Positions 48,668 through 60,125 of a stretch of 64,000 bases of DNA are shown in pieces. The position numbers were made by a program, and so were the translations under genes. Source of the DNA: Ovis canadensis. Lineage: Eukaryota > Chordata > Mammalia > Artiodactyla > Bovidae. Below the pieces are notes generated by a model that ran no database searches, had not been told where the DNA came from, and was given only the letters and a program-made list of their open reading frames with translations. Within the stretch, counting starts at the first letter, position 1, and each line of letters starts with the position of its first letter. The DNA lies in the NCBI RefSeq assembly GCF_042477335.2, contig NC_091263.1, positions 67,574,501-67,638,500 on the forward strand, given 5' to 3'.

Positions 48668-48700
<33 letters not shown>
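48630..48700. repeat. (TA)n(TG)n microsatellite
   Basis: Alternating AT, GTAT and TG runs. They create spurious ORFs rich in Tyr/Ile/Val/Cys on both strands. Confidence 0.93.
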
Positions 48701-50585
48701 CAGAATGTTTGAACTGACCCGGAGACGAGGCTCATATGCCATGTATATACTCTCAGCAACTTTAAGAGCAAGACCAAAGACCCTTCTAGTCACTTCCTAT
48801 TGACAGCCACAACCCTCAAGTTTCACACTTTAGAGCTGGAGAAAAATCAGTAATACCTCTTATTCTGACATCTTAATTTCTTGAGAGGTTCTCATTCCTT
48901 TGTGTTTTCCCACCTAATCTTTACAGTGATGGCCTTAGCTACCCCTGGACTCAAAACAGTCTTAGGCGTATACAAACTAATAATGTAACTAGCAAACTGC
49001 AAAAAATCCCACACAATTCTTCCTTTGAAAGAAGTCTCTTAGTGTTTGGATAAGGTTTGTTCAGAAATGCATCTGGAATGTGTATCTCTAGCCCCCACAC
49101 TCAGGTTGAAGCACAGAGGTTGGTAAATTGTATGTTCTGTGGTTTAAAAAGCTTGAAGCGACCTCTTTCCAAATGAGTGTGTCCTTCTTCCCTTTATCTA
49201 TTGATAATTAAATCCAGAAGACCTTCTTAGAAGCAGTCATTTAGGCTTCCCTCAGCTCTTCTGGGCCTCTTTACTCAGTGCTTATAAAACTTTGGATTTT
49301 TGTTAACTATGTAATTAGTACCACCCAAATGTCATATGTGACCTGGAAGTCTTCCTGGACCTCAGACTCATGCATTTGTAAATCTAGTATTTCAGAGCCA
49401 CCTGGGGATGCCTCATGGTTTTAGCCAGGATGGAAGGACTGCTCTGGTGGCTGGAGCAGTCAACGGCAGACAGCCCAGGGTCTGTCTGCCTAGGGTGGTG
49501 TTCAGCTTACAAAACTGGACCCTTTCTCTTCCACCAACTCCTGTTTTGACCTAAACCTCCTCCTCCTTCCATGCTTGATGTCTCTTTTAGGGCACCTCTG
49601 ATGCTTGCCTCAAATCTAGGGAGTCTCTGACTCCTCTCTGCCCTTCACTGCCAAGCCAAATCCACCCCAAATTCTGCTGGCTCTCATCCTCAGTGCTGTG
49701 AGGAGGTATCCATCCTTCCCATCTCTGGCTTCAACTTTAGTGGAGCCTCCTCACTTGATCACATTGTTGCTGGTCTCCTTGACCTGAATGCTCACCTTTC
49801 CAGGCCATCCTTTGGTTACAGAATGAGCCTTCTGCAACACTGGCCAGGGCTCCCCACTCTGCTGTCCGAATTTGATGAGCAATGCCGTCCAGTTTTCTCA
49901 TGCGCCAGCCTCATGTTTCCTCCCAGGAGCTCCCCCAGCCAGTGCCTGTCTCCCCACAGCCAAGTTTTGCCTGTACAGTGCCTGCATCCTGGAGCTCAGC
50001 TTCCTTCTCCGCTGACAGACCATTGACCTCCAGTACCTTTTCTGCGAAGAAGCCTTCCCAGCTCTCAGCAGACCACAGGGCTCTTCCTTGGCATCAGTGT
50101 CTGTGGAACTTATTAACGTACCTTTTGGGAGAGATCCCACATGGAAGATGTCATTCCTTATCTGATCACCGGCATGTCTTTTCTCCCCATGGCAAGAGAA
50201 GGACCTATTTTAATCACATTTGCAACCTGGCTATTGCCCTACCCAGATAAGAAACTATACAATACTTTACTCAGTTCATTTTGTTATTCCTGTTCAGGTA
50301 ACCAAACTCAGGAATTAATAATTCTCTGAGGATTTTTTTTTTTAAACACTGAACCTTTTGTAGTGAGGGGAGAGCTTGCCAATAAATTGTTGATGTGGAG
50401 GGGGGTGGTGAGAAGATTGCTATTTCATCAGCGTGTTTTGCTTTGGCTTTCTAAAATTGATGGGCTTGAAATATCTAATATATTTAGAGCTGATGCCAAA
50501 TTGATGGATGAATCTTAAACCCTTGTTGACAGTAATTTCCTCTTGAACTGCTCCCCCACAGTTTGCATATATGAACTGAGTCAGA
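48701..50585. other. CCR5 downstream region, presumably partly 3' UTR
   Basis: CCR5 is transcribed leftwards, and its 3' UTR should start at 50585. I could not fix the poly(A) site: ATTAAA on the - strand occurs near 50211, and AATAAA near 48566. No other gene or classified repeat was recognised here. Confidence 0.4.
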
Positions 50586-51644
50586 TCACAAGCCAACAGA
50601 GACTTCCTGTTCTCCCGTGGATCGTGTGTAAACGGAGCTCACTCGCTCTGGAGCCTCTCCCTGGAAGACTGGACAGCCTTTGCAGAAGCGGCTGGCGATG
50701 TACTTTCGGAAGAACCGTAGGAGATAGTTTCGGAACTTCTCCCCCACGAAGGCGTAGATGATGGGGTTGATGCAGCAGTGCGTCATCCCCAGGGTCTCTG
50801 TCACCTGCATGGCTTGGTCCAGCCTGTTAGAGTCACTGCAGTTATTCAAGCCAAAGAATTCCTGGAAGGTGCTCAGGAGGAGGACGATGTTGTAGGGAGC
50901 CCAGAAGAGAAAGTAGACAATCATGATCACGAAGATGAGCCTCACAGCCTTGTGCTTCTTCTTCTCACTGCGACACTGGAGCAGGGTTTTTATGATTCCC
51001 GAGTAGCAGACGATCATGACAAGCAGTGGCAGCACCAGCCCCAAGATGACTATCTTTAAAGTTTGGAAACTCTTCCAGAAATGATACTGACTGGATGGGA
51101 AATGTGGGCTGCACGTATGACGAGAGCCTTCTTTTTGGGATTTGGTAAAGATAATTCCTGGGAGAGAGGCAAACACAGCCACCACCCACGTGACCCCACT
51201 TGTCACTGCCCCAAAGGTGACTGTCCTGGCTTTTAAAGCAAACACAGCATGGACGATAGCCAGGTACCTATCGATTGTCAAGAGGATGATGAAGAAGATT
51301 CCACCAAAATAACCAATGAAATAGAACCCTGTGAATAACTGGCACATTGTATTTCCAAAGACCCACTGGTCTGCAGCGTAGTGAGCCCAGAATGGGATAG
51401 TGATGATGAAAAGCAGGTCAGAGATGGCCAAGTTGAGCAGATAGATGTCAGTCATGCTCTTCAGCTTTTTGCAGTTTATCAGGATGAGGACAACCAGCAA
51501 GTTGCCCACAAAACCAAAGATGAACACCAGCGAGTAGAGTGGGGGCAAGAGCTGGCCTGCAATTTGTCTCACGTTGATTTTTTGACATGGCTCTGACATC
51601 CCATAATCAATGTCATAGAGGGGAGTTGATGTTTGATAATCCAT
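50586..51644 (-). CDS. CCR5: C-C chemokine receptor type 5
   Basis: This intact 352-codon receptor aligns with human CCR5 without gaps. Upstream is the acceptor ttctttatttacag, 10 bp before the ATG. The N-terminus is Tyr-rich (Y3, Y10, Y14; sulfation sites in human). Disulfides C20-C269 and C101-C178 are kept, as are DRYLAIV (D125-Y127), W86/W94 of the ligand pocket, NPIIY (293-297) and a Ser/Thr tail ending [10 protein letters not shown]. It signals through Gi to CCL3, CCL4 and CCL5 in T cells and macrophages. Oddities: residues about 80-114 are CCR2-like ([18 protein letters not shown]; human CCR5 has WDFGN, LLTG, IGFFSGIFF), and the tail reads CKGC, so one of the three palmitoylated Cys of human CCR5 (C323) is Gly. 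CCR2 is the only close alternative, but the termini and the rest of the body are clearly CCR5. Confidence 0.97.
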   Translation of the reverse strand: MDYQTSTPLYDIDYGMSEPCQKINVRQIAGQLLPPLYSLVFIFGFVGNLLVVLILINCKKLKSMTDIYLLNLAISDLLFIITIPFWAHYAADQWVFGNTMCQLFTGFYFIGYFGGIFFIILLTIDRYLAIVHAVFALKARTVTFGAVTSGVTWVVAVFASLPGIIFTKSQKEGSRHTCSPHFPSSQYHFWKSFQTLKIVILGLVLPLLVMIVCYSGIIKTLLQCRSEKKKHKAVRLIFVIMIVYFLFWAPYNIVLLLSTFQEFFGLNNCSDSNRLDQAMQVTETLGMTHCCINPIIYAFVGEKFRNYLLRFFRKYIASRFCKGCPVFQGEAPERVSSVYTRSTGEQEVSVGL

Positions 51645-51846
51645 TTTGCTTGACTCTGTAAATAAAGAAAAGGTGTTTTATAAAGTCCTAGAATGTCCTT
51701 AGCAGTCCATCATGAATGCAAACCGTTTTATATACTTAAGTAGGTTTTAAAAATTGATAACATAGATTTCTACATTTAACTGAAGTCCTTTTTTTTGGGT
51801 CAAACAGTGAACTTTTTATATTAGTTTGCTGCTAGCTTCTCTGCTT

Positions 51847-52052
51847 TGGGTTTCCGTGGTGGCTCAGATGGTAAAGAATCTGCCTGCAATGCAGGAGACC
51901 TGGATTCGATCCCTAGGTTGGGAAGATCCCCTGGAGAAGGAAATGGCAACCCACTCCGGTATTCTTGCCTGGAGAATTCCATGGTCAGTGGAGCCTGGTG
52001 GGCTACAATCCATGGGGTCATAAGAGTCAGACACGCCTGAGCGACTAACACT
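51847..52052 (+). mobile_element. Bov-tA SINE in CCR5 intron
   Basis: A well-preserved sense copy from gggtttccgtggtggctcag to gacacgcctgagcgactaac. It lies in the intron between the non-coding exon and the coding exon of CCR5, antisense to the gene. Confidence 0.92.
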
Positions 52053-52254
52053 CTGTTTACTAGACGGAGAGCATCAATCATCTCACCAAATAAAATCGGA
52101 TGTTGTGTAGCCACATGCAGTGAATGAAGCTGTGATAACAATGTCCAGAAACTGGGTCAGGAACTGTCCAACCGTGTCTGTTCTTAAGCTGTCATTCCCT
52201 GGAGTTAGCTTACACATAGCATCATTAGGAGCTTGCTGGTGATAATGAACAGTT

Positions 52255-52440
52255 CTCTAGGGCACTTTGCCTGCTAAGCACTGTTCTAAGCTTCACTTCA
52301 CTCATTCAGTTAATCCTCAAGGTGACTCAGTGAGGCAGGTCAGGTTTATTTTCCCCGTTTTGCAAATAAGAACCTCAGAGCACAGAGAAGATGAGTAACT
52401 TCCCCAAAGACCCACAGGGAGTAAGCAACTAATTTTGAAG
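52255..52440 (-). mobile_element. MIR SINE in CCR5 intron
   Basis: Reverse MIR with 'gctaagcactgttctaagct', cattcagttaatcctcaagg, tttccccgttttgcaaat-like and cacagagaagatgagtaac segments. Confidence 0.78.
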
Positions 52441-53391
52441 GCAGGCAGTGCTGACTGTAACTTATCTGCTGTGGTCCCTGTCTTTCACTCCTTGGTGAGA
52501 GAACTACAAGCAGGATTGTCAGCCTGGAGCCTTGATGTAGTCAAAATGAGACAGACTGATGCCCGAGTCCCTGGAGAAGGTCATAGGAGCCAGCAGCCAG
52601 TTGTCAAGTCCCGATTGCCATTCTCACATTTTCTCTGAAGTTTGTGTTTGTAGTTTCTGAGCTGCTATGATTAAGGACCCCCTCCCCTAATACATAAGAA
52701 GTGGTCAAGTGGACAGTGTTTCATCTCCTAGCATACATCCTGTATTAGCTTAGTTCCTTCACAACCCACTAACTCGCCTGGTCTATTTAGGTCCCACCGC
52801 TTGACTGAGAATTTTCTCTAATTAGTCCCTGTGAGACTCAAGCTCCCAGTACCTCAGATTAAGCAGCTGGGAAAAGCTCACAGAAAAATCTCACCTTTAA
52901 ATTCTGAGCCAGAAAAAGAATCAACTAGATTTGCTATGAAAGTTGATTTGATATTTATAACTTGTTATTAATTTGGACAATTTTCAGGCTTCCTTCTTTT
53001 CTTGGCAGAAATAAAAGGAGACTTAGACACAGCTTCTGGCTGGGCACATGTTCAGAGGGCATCCTGCTGAGGAGGTTTTATTTCTCCTAACCAAAAGATC
53101 ATGTCTGTCAAAGTTTTGGCCAGTAATTATTCTCCGAAAATATCTTTCTTTTGAAAGGTGAGGGCTTTTTATAGTCTTCCATTCATAATCCTGTTTTGTA
53201 TCTTTGATGTTATCACAGCCTGAAACTGATTCTAAACTCTTAACTTTTTCCTTACTTAAAGATTATAGTTTAAGATAGTTCAGTGAACGCCTGGTGTATT
53301 TCTGATGTTTTCTATGGTTTCCTGTAAAGGCTTTTACTCATCACTCAAGCTGCGCTAAGAAATAGGCAAAGTTAGCTGAGAGATAACTTAC

Positions 53392-53605
53392 CGAGAGAGA
53401 TTCTCGTAGGGGAACGGATGTCTCAACTCCTCTGACCAGCTGAGCTGTGCAAGTCAAACATATAGACAGCATAAAAGTAGGAAATGCACAGTTTCTTCTG
53501 AGTTGGGGGCGGAGTTTTACTAAGTATCTGGCCGTGCAAAAAATCATCAAAGACCAGTCCTTTTTTTTTTTTTTCTTAAATTGAGCTTAAAATAGACAGA
53601 AAATA
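53392..53605 (-). other. CCR5: CCR5 5' non-coding exon and adjacent promoter
   Basis: On the - strand the segment ends in gagaatctctctcg|gtaagttatc, a strong donor at 53391/53392. Its body contains attttaagctcaattta, gcatttcctacttttatgc, tttgacttgcacagctcagc and 'gagacatccgttcccctacg' in the same order as the human CCR5 5' non-coding exon as I remember it. Splicing to the acceptor at 51656-51657 gives an intron of 1736 bp, close to the human size. The 5' limit is uncertain because CCR5 uses promoters both upstream of and within this region. No coding potential is implied. Confidence 0.72.
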
Positions 53606-53938
53606 GATGTCTAATCTAAAACTTTATTCATGGGTTTCCCTGACTACGCAATTTCTTTTTGCTTCTTAGTTCACCCAACTACCCAAATGGTTAGAAAAAA
53701 GAAGGAATTAAAGGATATTAGAACTAGAAGAACATGAGCATCTAGTCAAAGGGCCATGTTTTACTGAAAGAAACTTCTGTCCAAGGGACAAATGATTTGT
53801 ACTAGACTGCAGGGCTTATCAATGGGGAGGCTCAGAGGGTGAGAGATTCTGACCCACTTGCTATTTGTGGAAGCCAGCTGAAACTGACTTTAAAGTGGAG
53901 GGAACCTCTCACATTAACCCTGTTATCCCCCTAAACCT

Positions 53939-54146
53939 GGGCTTCCCAGCTGGCTCAGTGGTGAAGAACCTGCTTGCTGACACAGGAGATGTGTGTTTGA
54001 TCCCTGGGATGGAAAGATCGCCTGGAGGAGGAAATGGCAAACCACTTAAGTATTCTTGCCTAGAAAAATGGATGGAGGAGCCTGGTGGGCTACATACAGT
54101 CCATGGGTTTGCAAGAAACCTGACACAACTGAGGGACTGAGCATGC
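53939..54146 (+). mobile_element. Bov-tA SINE followed by (C)n
   Basis: Sense copy from gggcttcccagctggctcag to 'tgacacaactgagggactga'. A pure C run of about 10 follows at 54151-54160. It is upstream of CCR5 transcription. Confidence 0.9.
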
Positions 54147-54149
54147 ACG

Positions 54150-55217
54150 CCCCCCCCCCCGCTTTGTTCACTCCCTCACTACCCCTTCTTTCCTCCCACA
54201 ACTCACACACATACACTCATCACCCAATACTATTTTCCTCTGCAAACTAAAATAGCTGGCTGCTTAAGGGTTTTTTACTGTACGTTCACCTGTGAGCTGA
54301 ATGTATTGCCCATCTTTCTCCAGATCAAGTACCTTGAGGCCACGTCATTATAAAATGTTACCCTCCTTGTTCACCGTTTTGCGGCCCTCCAAGGCAGCCC
54401 GTGTTTGTGGGTAGTTGTACTGTGCCAGGGACATAGGTAGCAGAGTCCCACACTCCAAGGATACAGTCTATCTGGAATTTCTCTTGAGAATTTTTCAACA
54501 TGAAACAGGCAGCAAATGGCACAAGAAAAGGGTCAAGCTCAGGATTCTATTTCAATATCTGCAGTCACCCCAGGCTTCCTTGGTGGTTGGTTACTTATCT
54601 AAAAACCTCAATTGTTGACAGCAGAACCGAGAACATAGAACAGAACTGAGAGCCAGCCCCGAGCCACAGGAGGGCCCTCTGCATGCTTTTGTTTCCTCCG
54701 CCACAGGCTAAGAAACACGCCAGCGCGGACTGCGACCTGAGAAGACCCCAAACCTGCTGAAGTGGGCTCTGCAGTCAATTGCCTGAACTCAAAGCCTGGC
54801 CCTACCCTCAGCTTTCTCATTTGTGGAATGGGCTGGATAATGGTAGTTGCTCCTTGGGATTGTTGGGAGGATTGCTTGAGACATCCAAGTTGAGAATGTA
54901 GCATATAATATACGCTCAAAAAAAAAAAAATCAGACTTGTACTCATTCAGTGATTCTTTCTTAAGAGAGATTTATTATATAAAATTCTAATAAAATTGGT
55001 TTCCTGGGGTCCTTGTCAGCAAAGCAGAAGCTGAAAGGGAGAAGCTAATGGCTGGTGCTACAAAGTAGGGGGATATGACTGCTGGGGAAAGCTAGAATAA
55101 GGCAGAAAGAATCAGCAACTGGCAATCACAACCAGGGCAATGAATCATGAAAAAAATGTTAAAGTTCATGCTGTATGTGGATTCAAGAGACAGCAGTTGA
55201 GAACTGGACTCCAGTCA
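54150..55217. other. Intergenic with MIR remnant
   Basis: About 54760-54930 resembles sense MIR ('caaagcctggccctaccctc', 'ctttctcatttgtggaatgg'). The A-run at about 54918 follows it. Nothing else recognised. Confidence 0.5.
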
Positions 55218-55230
55218 CCAGGCTGGGCTT

Positions 55231-55494
55231 GCTGCTAAGTCACTTCAGTCGTGTCCGACTCTGTGCGACCCCATAGACAGCAGCCCATCAGGCTCCCTCG
55301 TCCCTGGGATTCTCCAGGCAAGAACACTGGAATGGGTTGCCATTTCCTTCTCCAATGCATGAAAGTGAAAAGTGAAAGTGAAGTCACTCAGTCGTATCCA
55401 ACTCTTAGCGACCCCATGGACTCCAGCCTACCGGGCTCCTCCATCCATGGGATTTTCCAGGCAAGAGTACTGGAGTGGGATGCCATTGCCATCT
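55231..55494 (-). mobile_element. Bov-A2 SINE with 13-bp target-site duplication
   Basis: Complete reversed dimer: gctgctaagtcacttcagtc, a 'gaaagtgaaaagtgaaagtg' linker, and the second monomer ending near tgccattgccat. It is bracketed by a perfect duplication, ccaggctgggctt, at 55218-55230 and 55495-55507, which fixes its ends. Confidence 0.94.
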
Positions 55495-55507
55495 CCAGGC
55501 TGGGCTT

Positions 55508-56110
55508 AGTCCTCAGCTTGACTCTTTACCACTTGATTTGTACAAGTTACTGAAACTCTCCAGATCTTAGTTTTCTTATCTGTAAAATGGGGGCAAAAAA
55601 AACCCCAATCACAAATGTGCTTGACAGATCTGTGGTCAAGATCAAACGACGGAACAAGTGTAGAGCCTTTTGTGGGCTAGTTAAGTGGTGTCATACAAAG
55701 TATGCTTGAGAAAGCATTTACAAAATGGGTAGCGAATAATACAAAATTTCACAGGAAATGGAATATAATTTTGTCTCATTGAAGAGACCCTTGTGTGTTC
55801 ACTGGTAATACACTGGGTAGAACTCTTAGATGCTGCAGGACAAACATAATGTTTCTGTGTGTGGCTTTGGTTGCTTTGTACTTGACCACACGGACCTGGG
55901 GTTTGTTTGCCCTGTCTTCTGCGGGTTGTCATTGGGGTGGTTATAGACTTGAGGAAACACTTACCCCCAGAGGGCAGTGTAGAGCAGTGAAGCAGGCTCA
56001 GAGTCCCCCAGACTCTGCTGCTGACTCATTGTGTGCCCTTAGCAAGATCCTACCCCTCTCTGAGCTTCTGTTTCCTATTTTGTCAAATTTACATGCTAGA
56101 CTTTAGGGGC
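55508..56110 (+). mobile_element. Two MIR remnants
   Basis: About 55510-55690 ('ccacttgatttgtacaagtt', 'tagttttcttatctgtaaaa') and about 55970-56100 ('agactctgctgctgactcat', 'ctctgagcttctgtttccta') each match MIR in sense orientation. Confidence 0.6.
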
Positions 56111-57089
56111 CCCAGGAGACCTCCCTCCTGAAATACAAAATGACTCCATGGCCAAGTTGCTTTGGAAAGGACACATTTGGGCAATACAGGGTGAAGAGTC
56201 ACAGGCTGAAACAAGGAAGCACAGCTTAGCAGTGTGTGTGTGTCCCCTTTTAGGGGGACATTCAGGTCACCTTTTGGGATAGGGGTTCATTCCAGGGATG
56301 CGCAAGGAAGGGAGGACCCATGGGAAGGTCTTCAGCATTTAATCAATGAATTGTTGCTCTGGATACAACAGCAAGGCAAACCAGTGGTTTATCATGCCAT
56401 GACTTAGTTTCCCCGTCTCTGCTGATCTTCTTACCTTGGCCCTTCCAGTGTCCAGGGCTCTGGTTCTGATATGCAGGCCTTCAGACTCTCCCTGAGGAAT
56501 GATCTTTTTGTTGGTTTGCTACTCTGGACTTGATGCCCAGCCCTCCTCCTGGGGTGCTGGCCAAGCTTTCACTAGCTGCTCCAGGTCGAGTCATTGTACC
56601 CAAGTTCTGAGGGAAGCTTCTCTCTGCTCACCCACGCCATCTCTGGACCATGATTCAGAGCATCACGCACAAGATGGGGAGGACACTTACTCTTTTCTTG
56701 GGTTCAGAGGGCCAGCTTCATGAGCTCAATGAACTGAAACCCTGGGGGCTCACACTGACTCTATCAATGTCAGCAGTGAGATGGGCTGAAAAAATAGCAC
56801 ACAAATCTCTTAGTTTTTAAAACGTATCTAATTCTAAAACTAACACATCATGCTCATTGTATCAAGTTAGGAAAAACAGAAAAATAGAAAGTACAGAAAA
56901 AATTAGTCATCGTCTCACAATCTCAAAACAGTCCCTCTTAACACATGGTATACTTTAATCCAGACCTTTTCCCATGCATACTTTTTGATTAATTGTTCTC
57001 ACACACATACCAGTTCTTTATGCTGCTCCTTTTTTTTGCTAAAAATTACAGTATAGGTGTGTACTCACGTTATTAAAAATCCTTTATAA
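56111..57089. other. Intergenic, nothing recognised
   Basis: No gene or repeat identified. Confidence 0.4.
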
Positions 57090-57420
57090 ATACATCTCTT
57101 TAATTGTTACTTTGATTGATGTGTAACTTACATGTAGCAAAAACACACTAGTCCTAGGTGTACATTTTGGGGAAGTTTTGATACAGATACATCCCTGTCA
57201 CCAGATGATAGAGAGCAGCCCTGTCACCCCAGAACATGCCTTCACACCATGCCCCACCTTGCAGGGGCCAGTCTGCCTCAATGCATGAATGAGATGTGCC
57301 TCTTCTCTAGCTTCACAGAAATGGAATGACAAGTGCTGTCCTCTTTCTGTCTGGCTCCTTTTGTTCAACCGAATGCAGTAACTATATGTGACAGAGTTCT
57401 GTTAGGTGAGCCCTTTCCCT
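57090..57420 (-). mobile_element. Old L1 3'-end fragment
   Basis: Antisense L1 phrases 'gatgtgtaacttacatgtag', 'gtacattttggggaagtttt', 'agcttcacagaaatggaatg' and 'tccttttgttcaaccgaatg' are in order but diverged. Same old family as 4445-4865. Confidence 0.65.
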
Positions 57421-57726
57421 GGGTCACTCACTTGGACAGCATGTTGTGGGTGTTGCTGTCAGTGCTCTGATATCTCCACCAAGGAGGAAGCTCCTAGTGT
57501 CCTTGAAGCCCCCTTCACCAGCAGAGCCAGAGAATCCCCACGGTTCTCAAAGATACAGGAAGAATCCCCCACCCCCACCAGTGTTACATTTTGCACCTGT
57601 GTGCCTCAGCAGTGATGCTGGGGTCCCATGACTGCTCTTCATCTCCTGCTCCAGACACCGTTCATGGTGAGCAGGCATGGGGGGCCACCGTGCTGTCCTC
57701 TCCACTCCCACTGTTTCTGTCCGTTC

Positions 57727-59680
57727 ATTTCAGTTCAGTCACTCACCTGTGTCTGACTCTGCTAACCCATGGACTGCAGCACACCAGGCTTCTCTGTCCA
57801 TCACCAACTCCCGGAATTTACTCAGACTCATGTCCGTCAAGTCGGTGATGCCATCCAACCATCTCGTCCTCTGTCATCCCCTTCTCCTCCTACCTTCAAT
57901 CTTTCCCAGCGTCAGGGTCTTTTCCGATAAGTCAGTTCTTCGCATCAGGTGGCCAAAGTATTGGAGTTTCAGCTTCAACATCAGTCCTTGCAGTGAACAC
58001 CCAGGACTGATCTCCTTTAGGATGGACTGGTTGGATCCCATTGCAGTCCAAGGGACTCTTCAAGAGTCTTCTCCCAACACCACAGTTCAAAAGCATCAAT
58101 TCTTCGGTGCTCAGCTTTCTTTACAGTCCAACTCTCACATCAATACATGACTACTGGAAAAACCATAGCTTTGACTAGATGGACCTTTGTTAGCAAGGTA
58201 ATGTTTCTGCTTTTTAATATGCTGTCTAGGTTTGTCATAGTTTTTCCAAGAAGCAAGTGTCTTTAATTTCATGGCTGCAGTCACCACCTGCAGTGATTTT
58301 GGAGCCCAAGAAGATAAAGTCTGGCACTGTTTCCATTGTTTCCCCATCTATTTGCCATGAAGTGATGGGACCAGATGTTATGATCTTCGTTTTCTGAATG
58401 TTGAGTTTTAAGGCAACTTTGTTCACTCTCCTCTTTCATTTTCATCATTAAGAGGCTCTTTCGTTCTTCTTTGCTTTCTGCCATAAGAGTGGTGTCATCT
58501 GCATATCTGAGGTTATTGATATTTCTCCTGGCAATCTTGATTCCAGTTTGTGCTTCATCCAGCCCAGCATTCCGGATGATGTACTCTGCATAGAAGTTAA
58601 ATAAGCAGGGTGACAATAATACAGCCTTGATGTACTCCTTTCCCAGTTTGAAACCATTCTGTTGTTCCATGTCCAGTTCTAACTGTTGCCTCTTGACCTG
58701 CATACATATTTTTTAGGAGACAGGTAAGGTGGTCTGGTATTCCTATCTCTCTCAGAATTTTCCAGTTTATTGTGATCCACACAGTCAAAGGCTTTGGTGT
58801 AGTCAATGAAGCAGATGTTTTTTCTGGAACTCTCTTGCTTTTTCAATGATCCAACGGATGTTGGCAATCTGATGGCTCTGGTCCCTCTGGCTTTTCTAAA
58901 TCCAGTTTGAACATCTAGAAGTTCATGGTTCACATACTGTTGAAACCTGACTTGGAGAATTTTGAGCATTACTTTACTAGTATGTGAGATGAGTACAATA
59001 GTTTGAGCATTCTTTGGCATTGCCTTTCTTTGGGATTGGAATGAAAACTGACCTTTTCCAGTCCTGTGGCCACTGCTGAGTTGTCCAGATTTGCTGGCAT
59101 ATTGAGTGCAGCACTTTCACAGCATCATCTTTCAGGATTTGAAATAGCTCAACTGGAATTCCATCACCTCCACTAGCTTTGTTTGTAGTGATGTTTCCTA
59201 AGGCCCACTTGACTTCACATTCCAGGATGTCTGGCTCTAGGTGACTGATCACACCGTTGTGGTTATCTGGGTCATGAACATCATTTTGGTATAGTTCTTC
59301 TGTATAGTTCTTTTGTATATTCTTGCCACCTCTTCTTAATATCTTCTGCTTCTGTTAGGTCCATACTATTTCTGCCCTTTATTGTGCCTGTCTTTCTTGC
59401 ATGAAATGTTCCCTTGGTATCTCTAATTTTCTTGAAGAGATCACTAGTCTTTCCCATTCTATTGTTTTCCTCTGTTTCTTTGCAATGATCACTGAGGAAG
59501 GCTTTCTTGTCTCTCCTTGCTGCTCTTTGGAACTCTGCATTCAAATGGGTATATCTTTCCTTTTCTCCTTTGGCATTGCCAAAGCTTCTCTTCCTTTCTC
59601 AGCTATTTGTAAGGTCTCCTCAGACAACCATTTTGCCTTTTTGCATTTCTTTTTCTTGGGGATGGTCTTGATCACTGTCC
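57727..59680 (-). mobile_element. BovB LINE copy 5, antisense, 5'-truncated
   Basis: A roughly 1.95-kb antisense BovB runs from its tail (cagttcagtcactc) back through the C-terminal region, the RT palm (LRYADDTT in a - strand frame, FIDYTKAFDCVDHN) and NKASGGDGIPV, to the linker (RDKKAFLSDHCKE, KTIPKKKKCKKAKWL). The 5' break is near 59680. It is more diverged than copies 1-3, with several frame breaks. Interruptions include a short expansion at about 59290-59325, where 'agttcttctgtatagttctt' duplicates a tatagttctt unit. Confidence 0.93.
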
Positions 59681-59924
59681 TTTGGACCCTTCCCAGTTGG
59701 ACCCCTTTACCCAGCGCATGCACCATGTTCCCCTAGCCCTGTGCAGATCATCAGACTGAGTAGACACTAATAGGCTGTCCACCTCATCACTTTGTTAGAT
59801 ATGTCCAGACTTGGTGGAAACCCCATAACTCTGCTGAGAAGCCTGCTCTGTGCACTTTGGGATTTCTTTCAGATCAGTGTGCAGACATGAAACTGATGCA
59901 ACTTTATGTGTGGTGGGGTGTGGT

Positions 59925-60125
59925 TTAGTTGCTAAGTCGTGTCTGACTCTTGTGACCCCATGGACTGCAACCTGCCAGGCTCCTCTGTCCATGGGATTCT
60001 CTGGGCAAGAATACTGGAGTGGGTTGCCATTTCCTTCTCCAGGAGATCTTCCCGACCCAGGGATAGAACCTGGGTCTTCTGCATTGCAGGCAGATTTTTT
60101 ACCAACTGAGCTATGAGGGAAGCCC
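59925..60125 (-). mobile_element. Bov-tA SINE
   Basis: Complete reversed copy ending with the head 'accaactgagctatgaggga' and agcccc. Near-identical 10-mers tatgtgtggt (59905-59914) and taagtgtggt (just right of the head) suggest its target duplication, with one mismatch. Confidence 0.9.

Noticed and set aside
48503-48793. ORFs on both strands rich in Tyr, Ile, Val, His and Thr
   Set aside because: Produced by the TA/TG microsatellite.
51847-51930. tRNA-like heads of Bov-tA copies considered as tRNA genes
   Set aside because: They carry the decayed B-box of a SINE, no acceptor-stem pairing or anticodon loop, and each continues into a Bov-A body.
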